From: Acytostelium subglobosum LB1
Lineage: Eukaryota > Evosea > Eumycetozoa > Acytosteliales > Acytosteliaceae
Assembly (NCBI RefSeq): GCF_000787575.1
Contig: NW_012236518.1
Span: 558,001 to 622,000, forward strand
Length of the DNA stretch: 64,000 bases
Reading direction: 5' to 3'
Part shown: piece after piece, positions 41,358-51,665 of the stretch
Layout of the letters: each line of letters begins with the position of its first letter
Position numbering within the stretch: the stretch's first letter is position 1
Translations under genes and position numbers: made by a program
Notes under the pieces: model-generated
The model's database searches: none
What the model saw: only the letters and a program-made list of their open reading frames with translations
Told to the model about the DNA's origin: nothing

Positions 41358-42596
41358 TTAACGCTTGACCAATGGGAACTTCTTTCTGGCCTTCAACTGA
41401 CCTGGCTTCTTTCTCTCGACGCGACGAATGTCGTGCTTGAGCAGACCAGAGAATCGCAACGCCATGCGGTAGCCCAGATCGTAGTTTGAGATGGCCAGTG
41501 CAAGGGCACGCGAGATGGCCTCGGCCTGTCCCTTGATGCCACCGCCCGACACACGGATCTCCACGTCCCACTTGACGATAGTCTCGGTGATGACCAGCGG
41601 ACGGAGCACAGTGTCCTTGTAGGTGATGCAGTTGCCAAAGTACTCGGTGAGAGTCTTGCCGTTGATGGTGAGCTCGCCGGTGCCCAGACGGACGAGGGCC
41701 ACGGCGTTGGCGTCCTTACGCTTGGAGTGTCCGTGAGCGACGCCGTTGTACAGGTTCTCGACACGCTCCTTGGGACGCGCGGGCAGGAACGGGTCGAAGC
41801 CCTCGGACTCCATGCCCTCATAGTCCTCCTCCTCGTCCGGCTCGATCTCGTCCTCGTCTTGGTTCTCGAGCTGATCGTTGATGTCCTGCTCGGTCCAGTC
41901 GTTCTTTAGACGCTGGTGCTCAAAGAGCTCGTCGTCCTCGGGCAGGGGCACGGGGCCGCGCACCTGGTACTGGCCCAACTGCTTGTCGTCGCTCGACAGG
42001 TCCTTGATTCTCGGGTTGAGCTCGCGGTCAATCTGCTGCTCGTAGTCCCTGGGGAAGAGCAGCTTGTTCTTTGCTCTAATGTGCTCGAGTGCCTGTGTGT
42101 CACGGATGTTGGGGTCCGACGACCATGGTCTCAGGTCGAAGTTCTTGTCGGCCTCCTGGTACATCCTGTCCAACTCCTCCCTATCGACGTGTTCCTCCTC
42201 GAATGGATCATTCTCTACACTTTCATAATCATAATCTTTCTGTTGTTGTTGTTGTTGTGGTTTCTTCTTATCGCTGCCGCTGCTGCTGCTGTAATGTCGT
42301 ATTGAGTTTGTTGATGTATTATATGTGTTTAGTGATGATGTAGTTGTGATGAATGATGATGATGATGTGTTGGTTGAGTGACAGGCTATACAGTTGCATT
42401 GCTTTGAATGTCGTTGTTGTTGTCTATATTGTTGTGGATGTTGTTGTGAGTGATGTGTCGAAGTGATCGCCGCTGATGAAGTGAATGACCTGTGAAGTAG
42501 TGGCATTGTCGTCGTGCTTGAGGCTGATAATGCCACTGAAGTAGTGATCACCTTCAGTCTTGAGGCCACATATGTCGTAACAGATGATGATAACAT
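41358..42596 (-). CDS. mrps9: Mitochondrial ribosomal protein S9 (uS9m)
   Basis: Intronless, 412 residues. The N-terminus is basic and Ser/Thr-rich with few acids, a likely mitochondrial targeting region, followed by low-complexity Gln and acidic stretches. The C-terminal 130 residues are a full uS9 domain: AHGHSKRKDANAVALVRLG, then the NGKTL.EYF segment, VSGGGIKGQAEAISRALALAI and the typical end of KPGQLKARKKFPLVKR. The final basic tail in uS9 reaches the P-site tRNA. The 280-residue N-terminal extension is much longer than in bacteria, as in other mitochondrial S9 proteins. Confidence 0.95.
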   Translation of the reverse strand: MLSSSVTTYVASRLKVITTSVALSASSTTTMPLLHRSFTSSAAITSTHHSQQHPQQYRQQQRHSKQCNCIACHSTNTSSSSFITTTSSLNTYNTSTNSIRHYSSSSGSDKKKPQQQQQQKDYDYESVENDPFEEEHVDREELDRMYQEADKNFDLRPWSSDPNIRDTQALEHIRAKNKLLFPRDYEQQIDRELNPRIKDLSSDDKQLGQYQVRGPVPLPEDDELFEHQRLKNDWTEQDINDQLENQDEDEIEPDEEEDYEGMESEGFDPFLPARPKERVENLYNGVAHGHSKRKDANAVALVRLGTGELTINGKTLTEYFGNCITYKDTVLRPLVITETIVKWDVEIRVSGGGIKGQAEAISRALALAISNYDLGYRMALRFSGLLKHDIRRVERKKPGQLKARKKFPLVKR

Positions 42597-43066
42597 TGTT
42601 TAATTGTTATCTCTCTCCACTGTTATTGTTATTATCTGTCGTCTACTTTGAACTGACCACAATGCATCACTATGCTTTGTCCAACAACACCTTCGTCGAC
42701 AGGTCTCACTCTTTCATGTATTTTTATGATCAAACACTCAAATAAAAAAAATTCCAAAAACGAGACCCTTTTTAGGGTTTCGTCAATGAGCTGGATCAAT
42801 CATTTCGAAAAACAATCATATAACATATAATATATATTACCACTTGATATAATATAGTTGTCATGGTTGTCCAACAAAGAATAATTAACCCTCACCCTCA
42901 CCCTCCCACCCTTATATTCTTATTCACTCACACACTGAATTAATCGGTCACGAAGGTCAACACAAGGATAAGAGATTGGATTTAAGTAAGACATAGTATT
43001 GAGTTACGTTGTTGAGTGCAATTATTATTATTATTTACATTGATAATATTAATAATAATAATAATA
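42597..43066. promoter_or_regulatory. Divergent spacer with strong hairpin
   Basis: Upstream of mrps9 (minus) and of the first four-TM gene (plus). ACGAGACCCT (42760-42769) pairs over its whole length with AGGGTTTCGT (42774-42783), one G-U pair, four-base loop, next to A-runs. No gene seen. Confidence 0.5.
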
Positions 43067-44075
43067 ATGAAGAGAGATAATAAGATTGCGATATTATCAA
43101 TATTGGTATTCACTTTGATCATATATCTTGTGTTCCAGATTGTTATATTGATATTCCAACCATTATATTCAATAGTTTATCAACAAAAGATATTAACAGC
43201 TAATAGTAAACCTCATATTATAACTTCTATACAACAATTCTATAACTTTTATACATTCCAAATCAAGTTCAATGATGAGTTAAAGTCTGTTACATTCTCA
43301 CACAAGTCTGAGTTTCCAGGTGTCAATCATATCTTCTGGTTCTCTGGACTACTTCAAGTAACATTGGGTCTGGTATTAATAATATTAAGTTCAATATTAG
43401 TATTATTGTATAGAAGACGTACAAAGATGTATAAATTAATAGGTATATTATTGATATTGATATCATTGGCATTACAAGTATGTTCAATTATTCCATATTC
43501 ATACATCAAGAATGCATTCAGAACAAAGTATGATAAAGAACAAGATCCAACTTGTCTAGTCAACGATGAATATCAACATCAATGTAAATCATATTGGGGA
43601 CATGTTGGTAAAACAGCAAAGGTATGTTCATTCATTCATTAACGATGAATCATCAGAACTCAATCTAATCATCCCCTCCCGTGGAATGTAGTATACATAT
43701 TATCAATGGGGATTCAGACATGTATTTGTGTTGAATGGTGTCAACTTGATTGTGATATTTTTGATATTGGTATTCTACAGTTTGATCATTAGGTTAATCA
43801 ATGGTGGAAGAAACTCAATTCAATCAGATAACAATGCTCCCAAACCAATTATTACTACTATAAGTAGTTTCAATGGAGATGATACATTGGATGAAGATGA
43901 TGATGTTGGTGTGGTGGATACACCTTACAATACAAGTGGCAGTGCAACATCCTCAGGTTCAACTACCACTACAATCAATCATTCATCATCTCAACTGCAA
44001 CAACTAATACCACAATCAATTGTTCCATCAAGGGAATATCATGATCCAGCTATTTATAGTATTGATGAGAAATAA
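43067..44075 (+). CDS. Four-TM protein A (dictyostelid paralogue pair)
   Basis: Two exons (43067-43621 and 43692-44075) give 312 residues. TM1 (ILSILVFTLIIYLVFQIVIL) is followed by an ectodomain loop, TM2 (LLQVTLGLVLIILSSILVLL), TM3 (LIGILLILISLALQVCSII), a second loop with two Cys (DPTCLVNDEYQHQCKSYWG) and TM4 (VNLIVIFLILVFYSLII). The tail is Ser/Thr- and Asp-rich. The layout resembles claudin/tetraspan-like proteins, without their signature residues. The intron lies just before YYQWGF. The next gene shows the same order, the same paired cysteines and the same intron place. Function unknown. The start is the ATG after an AATAAT run; earlier frame openings lack ATG. Confidence 0.82.
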
Positions 44076-44813
44076 ATATTTTAATATTTAAATTAATATA
44101 TTGTATATTTCCATTCTAAACCCCTTCCCTTTAAAGTGTAATTACCAAATTTATATCTTCCAAAAAGGAATGATCCCAACTTTGATCAATCGAATATTAT
44201 CAAGTCTTAGAACTCAAACCTACCCACCCTCTAATCAATCAACCTTTATTCTTAAGTGTGTTGATCCGGATGACCACACATCACGTGACACCTGTCTAAG
44301 GGTTGACTTGTCTCAAGGTCATTGCTCAACCCTTTTCCCGACCCCCACTCACAAGGGTTTACATACTCACACACCCTCATAGTGATATGAATGACAAATC
44401 AGTCGATAAAGAAAAACGTGTTTAGGATCTACCATCTCAGATATGGCGGGGGTATGTGGATATACTTATCTATACCATCGGCCGATTATTATATCTATAA
44501 GATCATATGTAATATTAATATTAATCAGTGTGTATGTGATTTGTATATTAGATTATGTGTATGACTATAACTACTTTATCTGTTTATGGTTAATACACTT
44601 ATAAGTATTTAATTACACCTTCGTGTTTATCCATCCATCCGTACATTCAACAATCCATTCAATATTAGTAAGTTTGGATGAACTATACATATTAATATTG
44701 ATAAATAGATATTAATTAATATTATTATTATTACTCATACAATTAGTATCTGTATCAAACACATATACACACAACTCACTCATACATATTCATACAACAA
44801 ATATATATACATA
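44076..44813. other. Spacer between the four-TM paralogues
   Basis: AAGGGTTGA (44298-44306) pairs exactly with TCAACCCTT (44326-44334), with an inner CTTG-TCT-CAAG stem. Nearby GTGTG and CACAC flank ATCCGGAT (about 44250-44278). The rest is AT-rich promoter. No gene supported. Confidence 0.5.
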
Positions 44814-45699
44814 ATGACAATACTTCTCAAGTTCATCCTGAAAAGGGAGGTATTTATAGCGGCGGTCACATTGATTGCCGCCATGAACCTGGTGTCGATG
44901 TTGACAACTCAGTACCAAGTGGCTTATACTGAGATTTATTATGTGAATGGTGTTCGCATCAATCATCATCACGAGAGAAATATCGATCATTATGGAATTC
45001 ATATTGTGGACTATTTGAAGACGGGCCATCGTCTTCATCAATACCATGATCTCAACCACTGGACAAGTGGATATGCCTTGTTCACATCGATAATAACACT
45101 CAAGACTGTTGCATTGGCCACATTGTTGGGTGCCTTCGCCATCTACATCATGCAGCTTAGGAACAATTATATCCAAAGACGTTTGACAATCTACTTTGTC
45201 ATCATATACAACGTATCATTCCTTCTCATGATGTTTGGAGTACTGTCCATGCTGTTCATCACTCTGGCCTTCAGGGACGACCGATCGCCAGACCACTGCG
45301 TAGAGCAAGGTCAGAATGTTAGACAATGCCGCTCCATCGCTGGATCCTTGACATATCATCATGTAAGTTAGTTTGATTGATTGAATGATTTACCATTGCT
45401 GACACTATGCCATCAATCAGTTCGAGCGTTATGAGTGGGGTCCTCAGTTTGGTTGGTTCGTTGGATTGGTGTCATTGTTCTTGTACTCTGTCATCGAGAT
45501 ACCAGTGTTGCTCCAGTTGAGAGAGGCTACAGACAAGTCGATAAAGTTAAAGGATAGTGCATCGATTGAGGCCAAGGACTTTGACAGCATGCACAAGAAT
45601 TTCAAGGGAGATGTTGAGGTGAGCATCCAATCAACAAGTGAGCAAGTGGAGGAGGGCAAGTGCAACAACAGCACATGCTATGAAGTGTTGGATGAATAG
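44814..45699 (+). CDS. Four-TM protein B (dictyostelid paralogue pair)
   Basis: Two exons (44814-45362 and 45421-45699) give 275 residues. TM1 (VFIAAVTLIAAMNLVSML), a His-rich first loop, TM2 (TLKTVALATLLGAFAIYIM), TM3 (LLMMFGVLSMLFITLAF), a second loop with Cys-x8-Cys (DHCVEQGQNVRQCRS) and TM4 (WFVGLVSLFLYSVIEIPVLL). The single intron is phase 0 and falls just before FERYEWGPQFG, matching the intron before YYQWGF in gene A; first exons are 183 and 185 codons. The cytosolic tail is acidic. Function unknown. Codons are less AT-rich than in gene A, suggesting higher expression. Confidence 0.85.
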
Positions 45700-45924
45700 G
45701 CAACTAGTAGGCTAGTCACATTCTAATGTGATTGATGTATACTAGTTCAATTGAATAAATTATTTAAGATTCAAGAATATATATATCTGTCGCGACAGGA
45801 CCATGGTCTCGTGTCGTAATGTTGGTTATATCATGTATTGTCGATTGTGTGTTTGATTGATTGTTCGATTGATTGATTGATTGTTAGTATGTAGTATCAC
45901 ATGTAGTTGATGAGTCCAAAGATC
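45700..45924. other. Convergent spacer with two adjacent palindromes
   Basis: CTGTCGCGACAG (45787-45798) directly abuts GACCATGGTC (45799-45808), both perfect. An outer pair CGACA/TGTCG (45793-45797 with 45812-45816) offers an alternative fold. They lie between the four-TM gene B stop and the acyl-CoA oxidase stop. Confidence 0.7.
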
Positions 45925-48325
45925 TTAGTCAAAGAGTCCATCCATCAAAGAGGTAGAGGGTAGACACCTGTTCATGAACGAGTCAGTATGTTTGGAATGG
46001 TTACTGGCTTGTGAAGCCATTACTTACACTTGTGGAACGGCAAGAGCATCAACGATAGCAAGAGCTTGTGGTGCGAGACAGGCAACAAGCTCCATGATCT
46101 TGAAAGGTAGTTGATTGGCAACGGCTGGTGTTATCAAGTTGTTGGTTGCGAACCATCCGAGGTCTTGCTCCAATCTCTCCAGTGTGTCGAATAGGGTGAT
46201 CTGAGCCATGGGTGCGGGGGCGCCAGCCTTGACATCCCTGATGGCATTCTCCAGGATGGTCAGATCGGTGTAGGCCGCTGCCGCTTGCATGGCCCATGGT
46301 GCCGCCTTGGAGAATGCATCATAGGAATTGCCTCCAATCTTCTTGATCGTGTCCTTGAGGAATTGAACCTGGTACTTGACACGTGTTGTGAACAAAGCAT
46401 GCAGCTTGTTGAGATCGGACAATTCATTGACTGAGGTGATCGCTGTCTCTGGTACATTGGCCAACTTGTGCTTGCCAGACAGCAAGAACTTGGCGACCTG
46501 GATCATCAAGACTGTGTTGTCGCCCTCGTATGTGACCATGATATCGCAGTCGCTCTGTGTTGTGTATGAGTGAGTAAGTAATCCGCCTTGGGTTGTCGTG
46601 TGCCCATCATGAGCTTGCTCCTACCTTGAACGCTGCGATTCTATTCTGTGACCTGAAGCCTTGTCCTCCACATGACTCTCTACAGATCTGGAATGTCTTC
46701 AATGCTCTGATTGATGATTGTTGTGAGTGAGTGATGCTGGAACTGTCCATTCATTCAAAGTTGTACTTACTGCCATGTGAACACAGCCTTTAGTCCTGAG
46801 CAATGAGCATGTGCGCTCTATATAGTGATGGAATGAATGAAGGAAGTTAGTACCAATGTAAGGTGTGTGCTGTGCGAACTAGAATGAACATACAATGCCC
46901 AAGTGTCCTCCATCCATACGACGGGCGAGGTAGTGTAGGTATGAATCCATCAGGATTGTCCTGGCCAGTGGAGTCAAAAGTCTACGTTGATGTGCTGGTA
47001 AAGTGAAGAGTGGTTGCTCATCAGCACCCTCAGGTCCAAACTGCTTGCGCTCATGAGCATAACGGATGGCAATAGTCAAACATGTCTTTGATGCTCCAGA
47101 TGCTGCCTTGGACATGTAGTGCTATTGGAGGGGGTGGGTGTAAGTGATTGAGTGATTGAGGTGATGGAGTGTTCAGTCGAATGAATGATGTACTTACACG
47201 TCCAGCAATGAACACTCCCATAGTGGCACCAAAGTTCTGCAATGGGTTCTTGAACTGTGACTTGTATTGGCCGTCTTCGGTGACGTCTGAGAACTTGTTG
47301 AGCAGGTTGATCCTGGGGATGGCCACGTGATCAAAGTGGATCTGTCCATTGTCAATGCCATTGAGACCAAGCTTGTGACCACAATCGCGAAGTGTGACGC
47401 CAGGCATTGAGCGACCAAAGCTGTCTCTGATTGGCACGACGAGTGCGTGGATGCCATGGTCCTTGCCCGCGACGATCAGACGCGCAAAGACGGTGGCGTT
47501 GCGTGCGTGCTGGGCGGCCGCACCAATCCAGAACTTCTGGCTAGTTGGCGTTGGCGAGTTGATAATGAACTGCTGAGTCTTGGCGCAGTAGGTGGCAGTG
47601 GTTTCCAATCCACGAACGTTACTTCCATGTCCAATCTCTGTCATTGCGAAACAACCAATCTCGAGATTGGCCGCTGCGTGTGTGAAGTGAGCATGACGCT
47701 CGCTGCCCAACAGCAACAACGTGCCTCCATAAAGCACGTAGTGCACTGCGAGCAAAGTATATATGTTGTTGTTGAACTGGGCCAAGAGTCCAGCGAAGGC
47801 ACACATCTTGTCGATGTTGTCTAAGTGAGGGGAGGGTGGTGGTTGTTTGTTAGCCCTGGTCACATGTCATCGCTCGATCACTCGATTAATCCAATCACAT
47901 ACCTCTAACATCAAAGAAGTTGGCAAATCCTGCATCGGCCACTGTTTTGAGCTGCTCCAACACAAGTGCTCTGTAGTCTTTCATGTTGAGATTGTAGCTT
48001 GGTACTTTGAAGATTGGCGAAGTCTCCATGAAGGCTCTGACCTTGTTGCGATACTCATTGTGTTGAGGAGTATCAAAGAATTGCTTCAAAGCTTTAACAT
48101 CAACCTTTGGCACATTGCTCTCCACTGTCAATGGTGCAGCGGCAACGGTGGCAGCAGCAGTATCATTATTATTCAATATCAAATGACTGGCAATCTGTTA
48201 TCATCATCATCATTGATGTTTAGTTAGTCCATATCCATTCATCTATCCATCCATCAATCAATGGATAACCTTTATCCTCGGGCTACACCTACATTCTCCA
48301 GTCTAGTATTTGCAGAGTCCATCAT
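45925..48325 (-). CDS. Peroxisomal acyl-CoA oxidase (plant ACX3-like), with PTS2
   Basis: Eight exons (48325-48293, 48194-47903, 47820-47198, 47121-46894, 46817-46771, 46706-46625, 46554-46028, 45967-45925) give 624 residues. FAD and substrate motifs are GCFAMTEIGHGSNVRGLET, QKFWIGAAAQHA, DCGHKLGLNGIDNG and CRESCGGQGFRS. The catalytic Glu sits in VTYEGDNTVL. Order and wording follow Arabidopsis ACX3. The enzyme opens peroxisomal beta-oxidation, making trans-2-enoyl-CoA and hydrogen peroxide. The N-terminal RLENIASHL is a PTS2 import signal formed where exon 1 joins exon 2; the C-terminus (DGLFD) is not a PTS1. The first and last small exons are my least certain assignments. Confidence 0.9.
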
Positions 48326-49237
48326 TAAAGTAGTACTTTACTTATGTATATGTATATGTATAATGTTCGTATCACTATTGATTGATTGAATTACAATGAT
48401 GATGAAGATGATGTTTGGTTGGGCCCGTTAAGAGTGAAAGAGGATGAGGATGGAGGAGTGAGATTGTCTTGTCTTGTTGCTTGGACTCGTTAAACACACA
48501 CACATGCACTGGTCATATTACTTTGTGTGTTTCAGATTTAATAAGAGTTTGTCATTAATTACCCGATTTGGGCAATCTTATCAACCTCCTTTTTCTTTTT
48601 AGTTCAAACACAAGTCTAGACTAACCGCAGTAACTCATTTGCTTATCATCCTACCCTTCATTTGTGATCTCCCTTGGCGATGTACAACAGTATTAACAAC
48701 AATAATAACTCATTCATTGTTGTAGAAGTCTTTAGTACATCCAAGTATGTATCTTACAGTTAGTAAGAGAGATTAAGTGAGTTCGCTTTAGAAAGAGAGA
48801 TATTTTCTATCTTCAAAGTTAACTTGAATAGGCTTAGTTTGGTTACAATAATAGTTGAATGAAGTTGTTGATTGATGGTGTCAGTCAAAATGGGTTACAC
48901 TTGTCAACGCAATAGTTTGAAAAACAAATAAAAAGGAAGGCAAAGATGAAGAGAATGGATTGGAAGAAGGGTGGATGGACAGACTCAGGGGGTGCTGGCT
49001 GTGGACCTATTGATTGATTGATAGTTTGATAGAATAGAATGAAAGTGATAAATGGGGAGGGGACCAGTATCGGGCCATCCATACTTATGATATCATAGAC
49101 GTCAAACATCCCCACACACTGACTGTCCAACCGTCCGTCAAGGATGGACATCCGCTCCACCTTACTGTCTGTTCAATCAATCACTCTAATCTATCTCTGG
49201 ATATATCATTGTAAAGATACACATAATAACAACAAGA
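48326..49237. promoter_or_regulatory. Divergent spacer, 0.9 kb
   Basis: Upstream regions of acyl-CoA oxidase (minus) and the sugar-dehydrogenase-like gene (plus). A TATATGTATATGTA tract lies at about 48343-48362 and a GAGGATGGAGGAG purine tract near 48443. No gene or RNA supported. Confidence 0.5.
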
Positions 49238-51269
49238 ATGTTTAGAACATCTACTTTAATTGCTGTTATTGCAATTTGTTTGGCAGTCATTGCCAATGTC
49301 AATGCTGCACCACCAGCATGCGCCTCCTCTATTGGTGGTTCGCAATTCACCCTCCAGCCAGACTACTGTGCATGGGTAAGATAGTCTACCTTGGTCAGTC
49401 TCATCAATCACAAACTCAACACTAACTTACATCATTTATAGTACTATATCCAAGGTTTGAGCACACCTAGACAAGTCTACGTTGCTTCCAACAACGACGT
49501 TTTGGTTGCTGAGGCCGGAAAGATCAGCGTCCTCTTTGACCTAGATAACAATGGTGTCATTAATGCCACATCCGAGAAGGCTACTCTTGGTATGTGTTTG
49601 ATTGATTGATGAGTGTTGGAATGGTTCCAGACCCTAACCCCTCATCCCCACATAGCAACCCAATCTGGACTCAACCATGCTGTGACAGTCAATGGAGGAT
49701 ACATTTATGCTTCAAGCAGCACAACAGTCTACAGATGGCCATACACTGCTGGAAACAGGACTAACTTGGGTACTGGAGAGGTTGTGATCACTGGTATTCC
49801 AGGCCCTGGACACAAGACCCGCACCCTCGAGTTTGACGCCAGTGGAGCATTGTTTGTCAGTGTTGGCAGTGGTGCCAACCTCGATCCCGACTCATCGCGT
49901 GCTCGTGTCGTCAAATGTGACCTGAACCTATCGGCCATCCCATCCAACGGCTACAGCTACACACTGTGCACAGTCTGGGCCGATGGCACCAGAAATGAGG
50001 TCGGACTCCGCCACGACCCATCTGGACGTCTCTGGGGTGTTGAGAATGGAATGGACGATCTCTCGCGTCCTGATCTCGACACTGACGCTCACATCAACAA
50101 CCCATGTGAGGAGGTCAACATCTTTGCCAACGCTGGTGTATGTATCCAAAGTCCTTGGACTCACTCATACATTGATTGGAACTATTCCAACTCACTCACT
50201 CGTTCAATCAAACAACCAATCAATCATAGTTCTACGGATACCCATACTGTTTCAGTGAGGGATTCCTTTCCAACAGCACCCAAGGTGCTATGTCCCAATG
50301 GGGAGTCAAGGCTGCCAAGTGAGTACTAACATGGCCCATGGTGTTACCGACCGCTACTAACCATACCCGCCCTCTCCCATCAATCAATAATCTAACTTAG
50401 CGACACATGGTGCAAGAACACTGCCAATGTGATCAAGCCAGTTTACTGCATGCAATCACATACTGCACCACTTGATTTGAACTTCTGGAGCTCAACTACC
50501 TTCCAGCCACCCTACAACAAGGGTCTGTTTGTCGCTCAGCACGGATCATGGAACCGTCAGCCACCCTCTGGCTACCAGGTGGTCCACATCAAGTTGGACG
50601 ACAGCGGAAACCCCATCAACGGCTCGCTCACCAAGTTCATCGGTGGTAACACTGGCAGCTCAAGTGTTGGCGGCTCATGGGGCTTCCGTCCAGTCGGTTT
50701 GGCCAAGTTGGGTGCCTGCGGTGAGGGTGTCTCTGAGTGTCTGTTGGTGTCCAGTGATGCCGACAACTCGATCATTGCTATCAGGTACTCGCCAGGCGGT
50801 GGTTCAACAACCATCACACCATCGACCACCTCGTCAACGTCGTCCACTTCTTCCACATCGTCCACATCGTCCACATCGTCCACATCCACCACTGGTAAGC
50901 CAACTACCTCGTCCACATCCACCTCCACCACTGGACAACCAACAACAACATCCACAACCACCGCTCAGCCAACCACTACCACCACCACTACCACCGCTCA
51001 GCCAACAACTACCACCTCCGCTCAGCCAACTACAACTACCGCTCAGCCAACAACTACCACCACCTTGTCCACAACAACAGGAAAGCCCTCATCGGCCACA
51101 ATGATCATTCCAACAAGTGTGTATCACCATTATCATTCATCATCATTGTTGCGAACAACCTCATTACAAACCAACAACAACTTGATACTAACATCATCAT
51201 CATCATCATCCAACTACTTTAGTCTTCTCTGTCATCCTAGCTGTGATTGTTGCCGTGATGTTAATCTAA
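49238..51269 (+). CDS. Surface-anchored glucose/sorbosone-dehydrogenase-like beta-propeller
   Basis: Six exons (49238-49375, 49442-49589, 49656-50137, 50230-50318, 50401-51116, 51223-51269) give 539 residues. A signal peptide (MFRTSTLIAVIAICLAVIAN) precedes a propeller of the GSDH/PQQ sugar-dehydrogenase type: GLSTPRQVYVASNNDVLVAE, then SGLNHAVTV, RTLEFDASGALFVSVGSGAN, RNEVGLRHDPSGRLWGVENGMDDL, then FVAQHGSWNR and GFRPVGLAKL. A Ser/Thr mucin-like stalk of about 90 residues follows. The last small exon adds IFSVILAVIVAVMLI, a hydrophobic end typical of a GPI signal or tail anchor. Enzyme activity and cofactor are unproven; the family fold is clear. Small introns carry CAAT tracts. Confidence 0.87.
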
Positions 51270-51665
51270 ACATCATACTGTATCATTGTTGTTGTTGTCA
51301 TGACCAGGTCAGTCCTACTAGACCATCCATAACAACATTCATCCAATTGAATCATCATCATCATCAATACATTATTATCAATTATTTATTAATAATACTT
51401 CTTCTTTCTACTTCTCTATCTATCTCTCTTACTCTTGTCTGAACTTGAATGAATGTTGAGTATCTGATTCTCACACCAACAATGTTGAGTTGGCTCTGTT
51501 TTGCAAACAATTCTGTGAATCGAAGAGATCTGGTCTTAGACCTTCAGGTGTCAACCCCTCAACAGCACATTACTTGTCTATCAAAACAGACCATATCTTC
51601 ATTATTCTTATTACTTATTACAACATACACATAACACATAACATACATATACATATACATATACA
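51270..51665. other. Spacer before SNAP-47-like gene
   Basis: 3' region of the propeller gene and 5' leader of the SNARE gene, with CATATA repeats at 51630-51664. A frame open from the upstream gene runs to 51442 if its last intron is retained. No separate gene seen. Confidence 0.5.
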
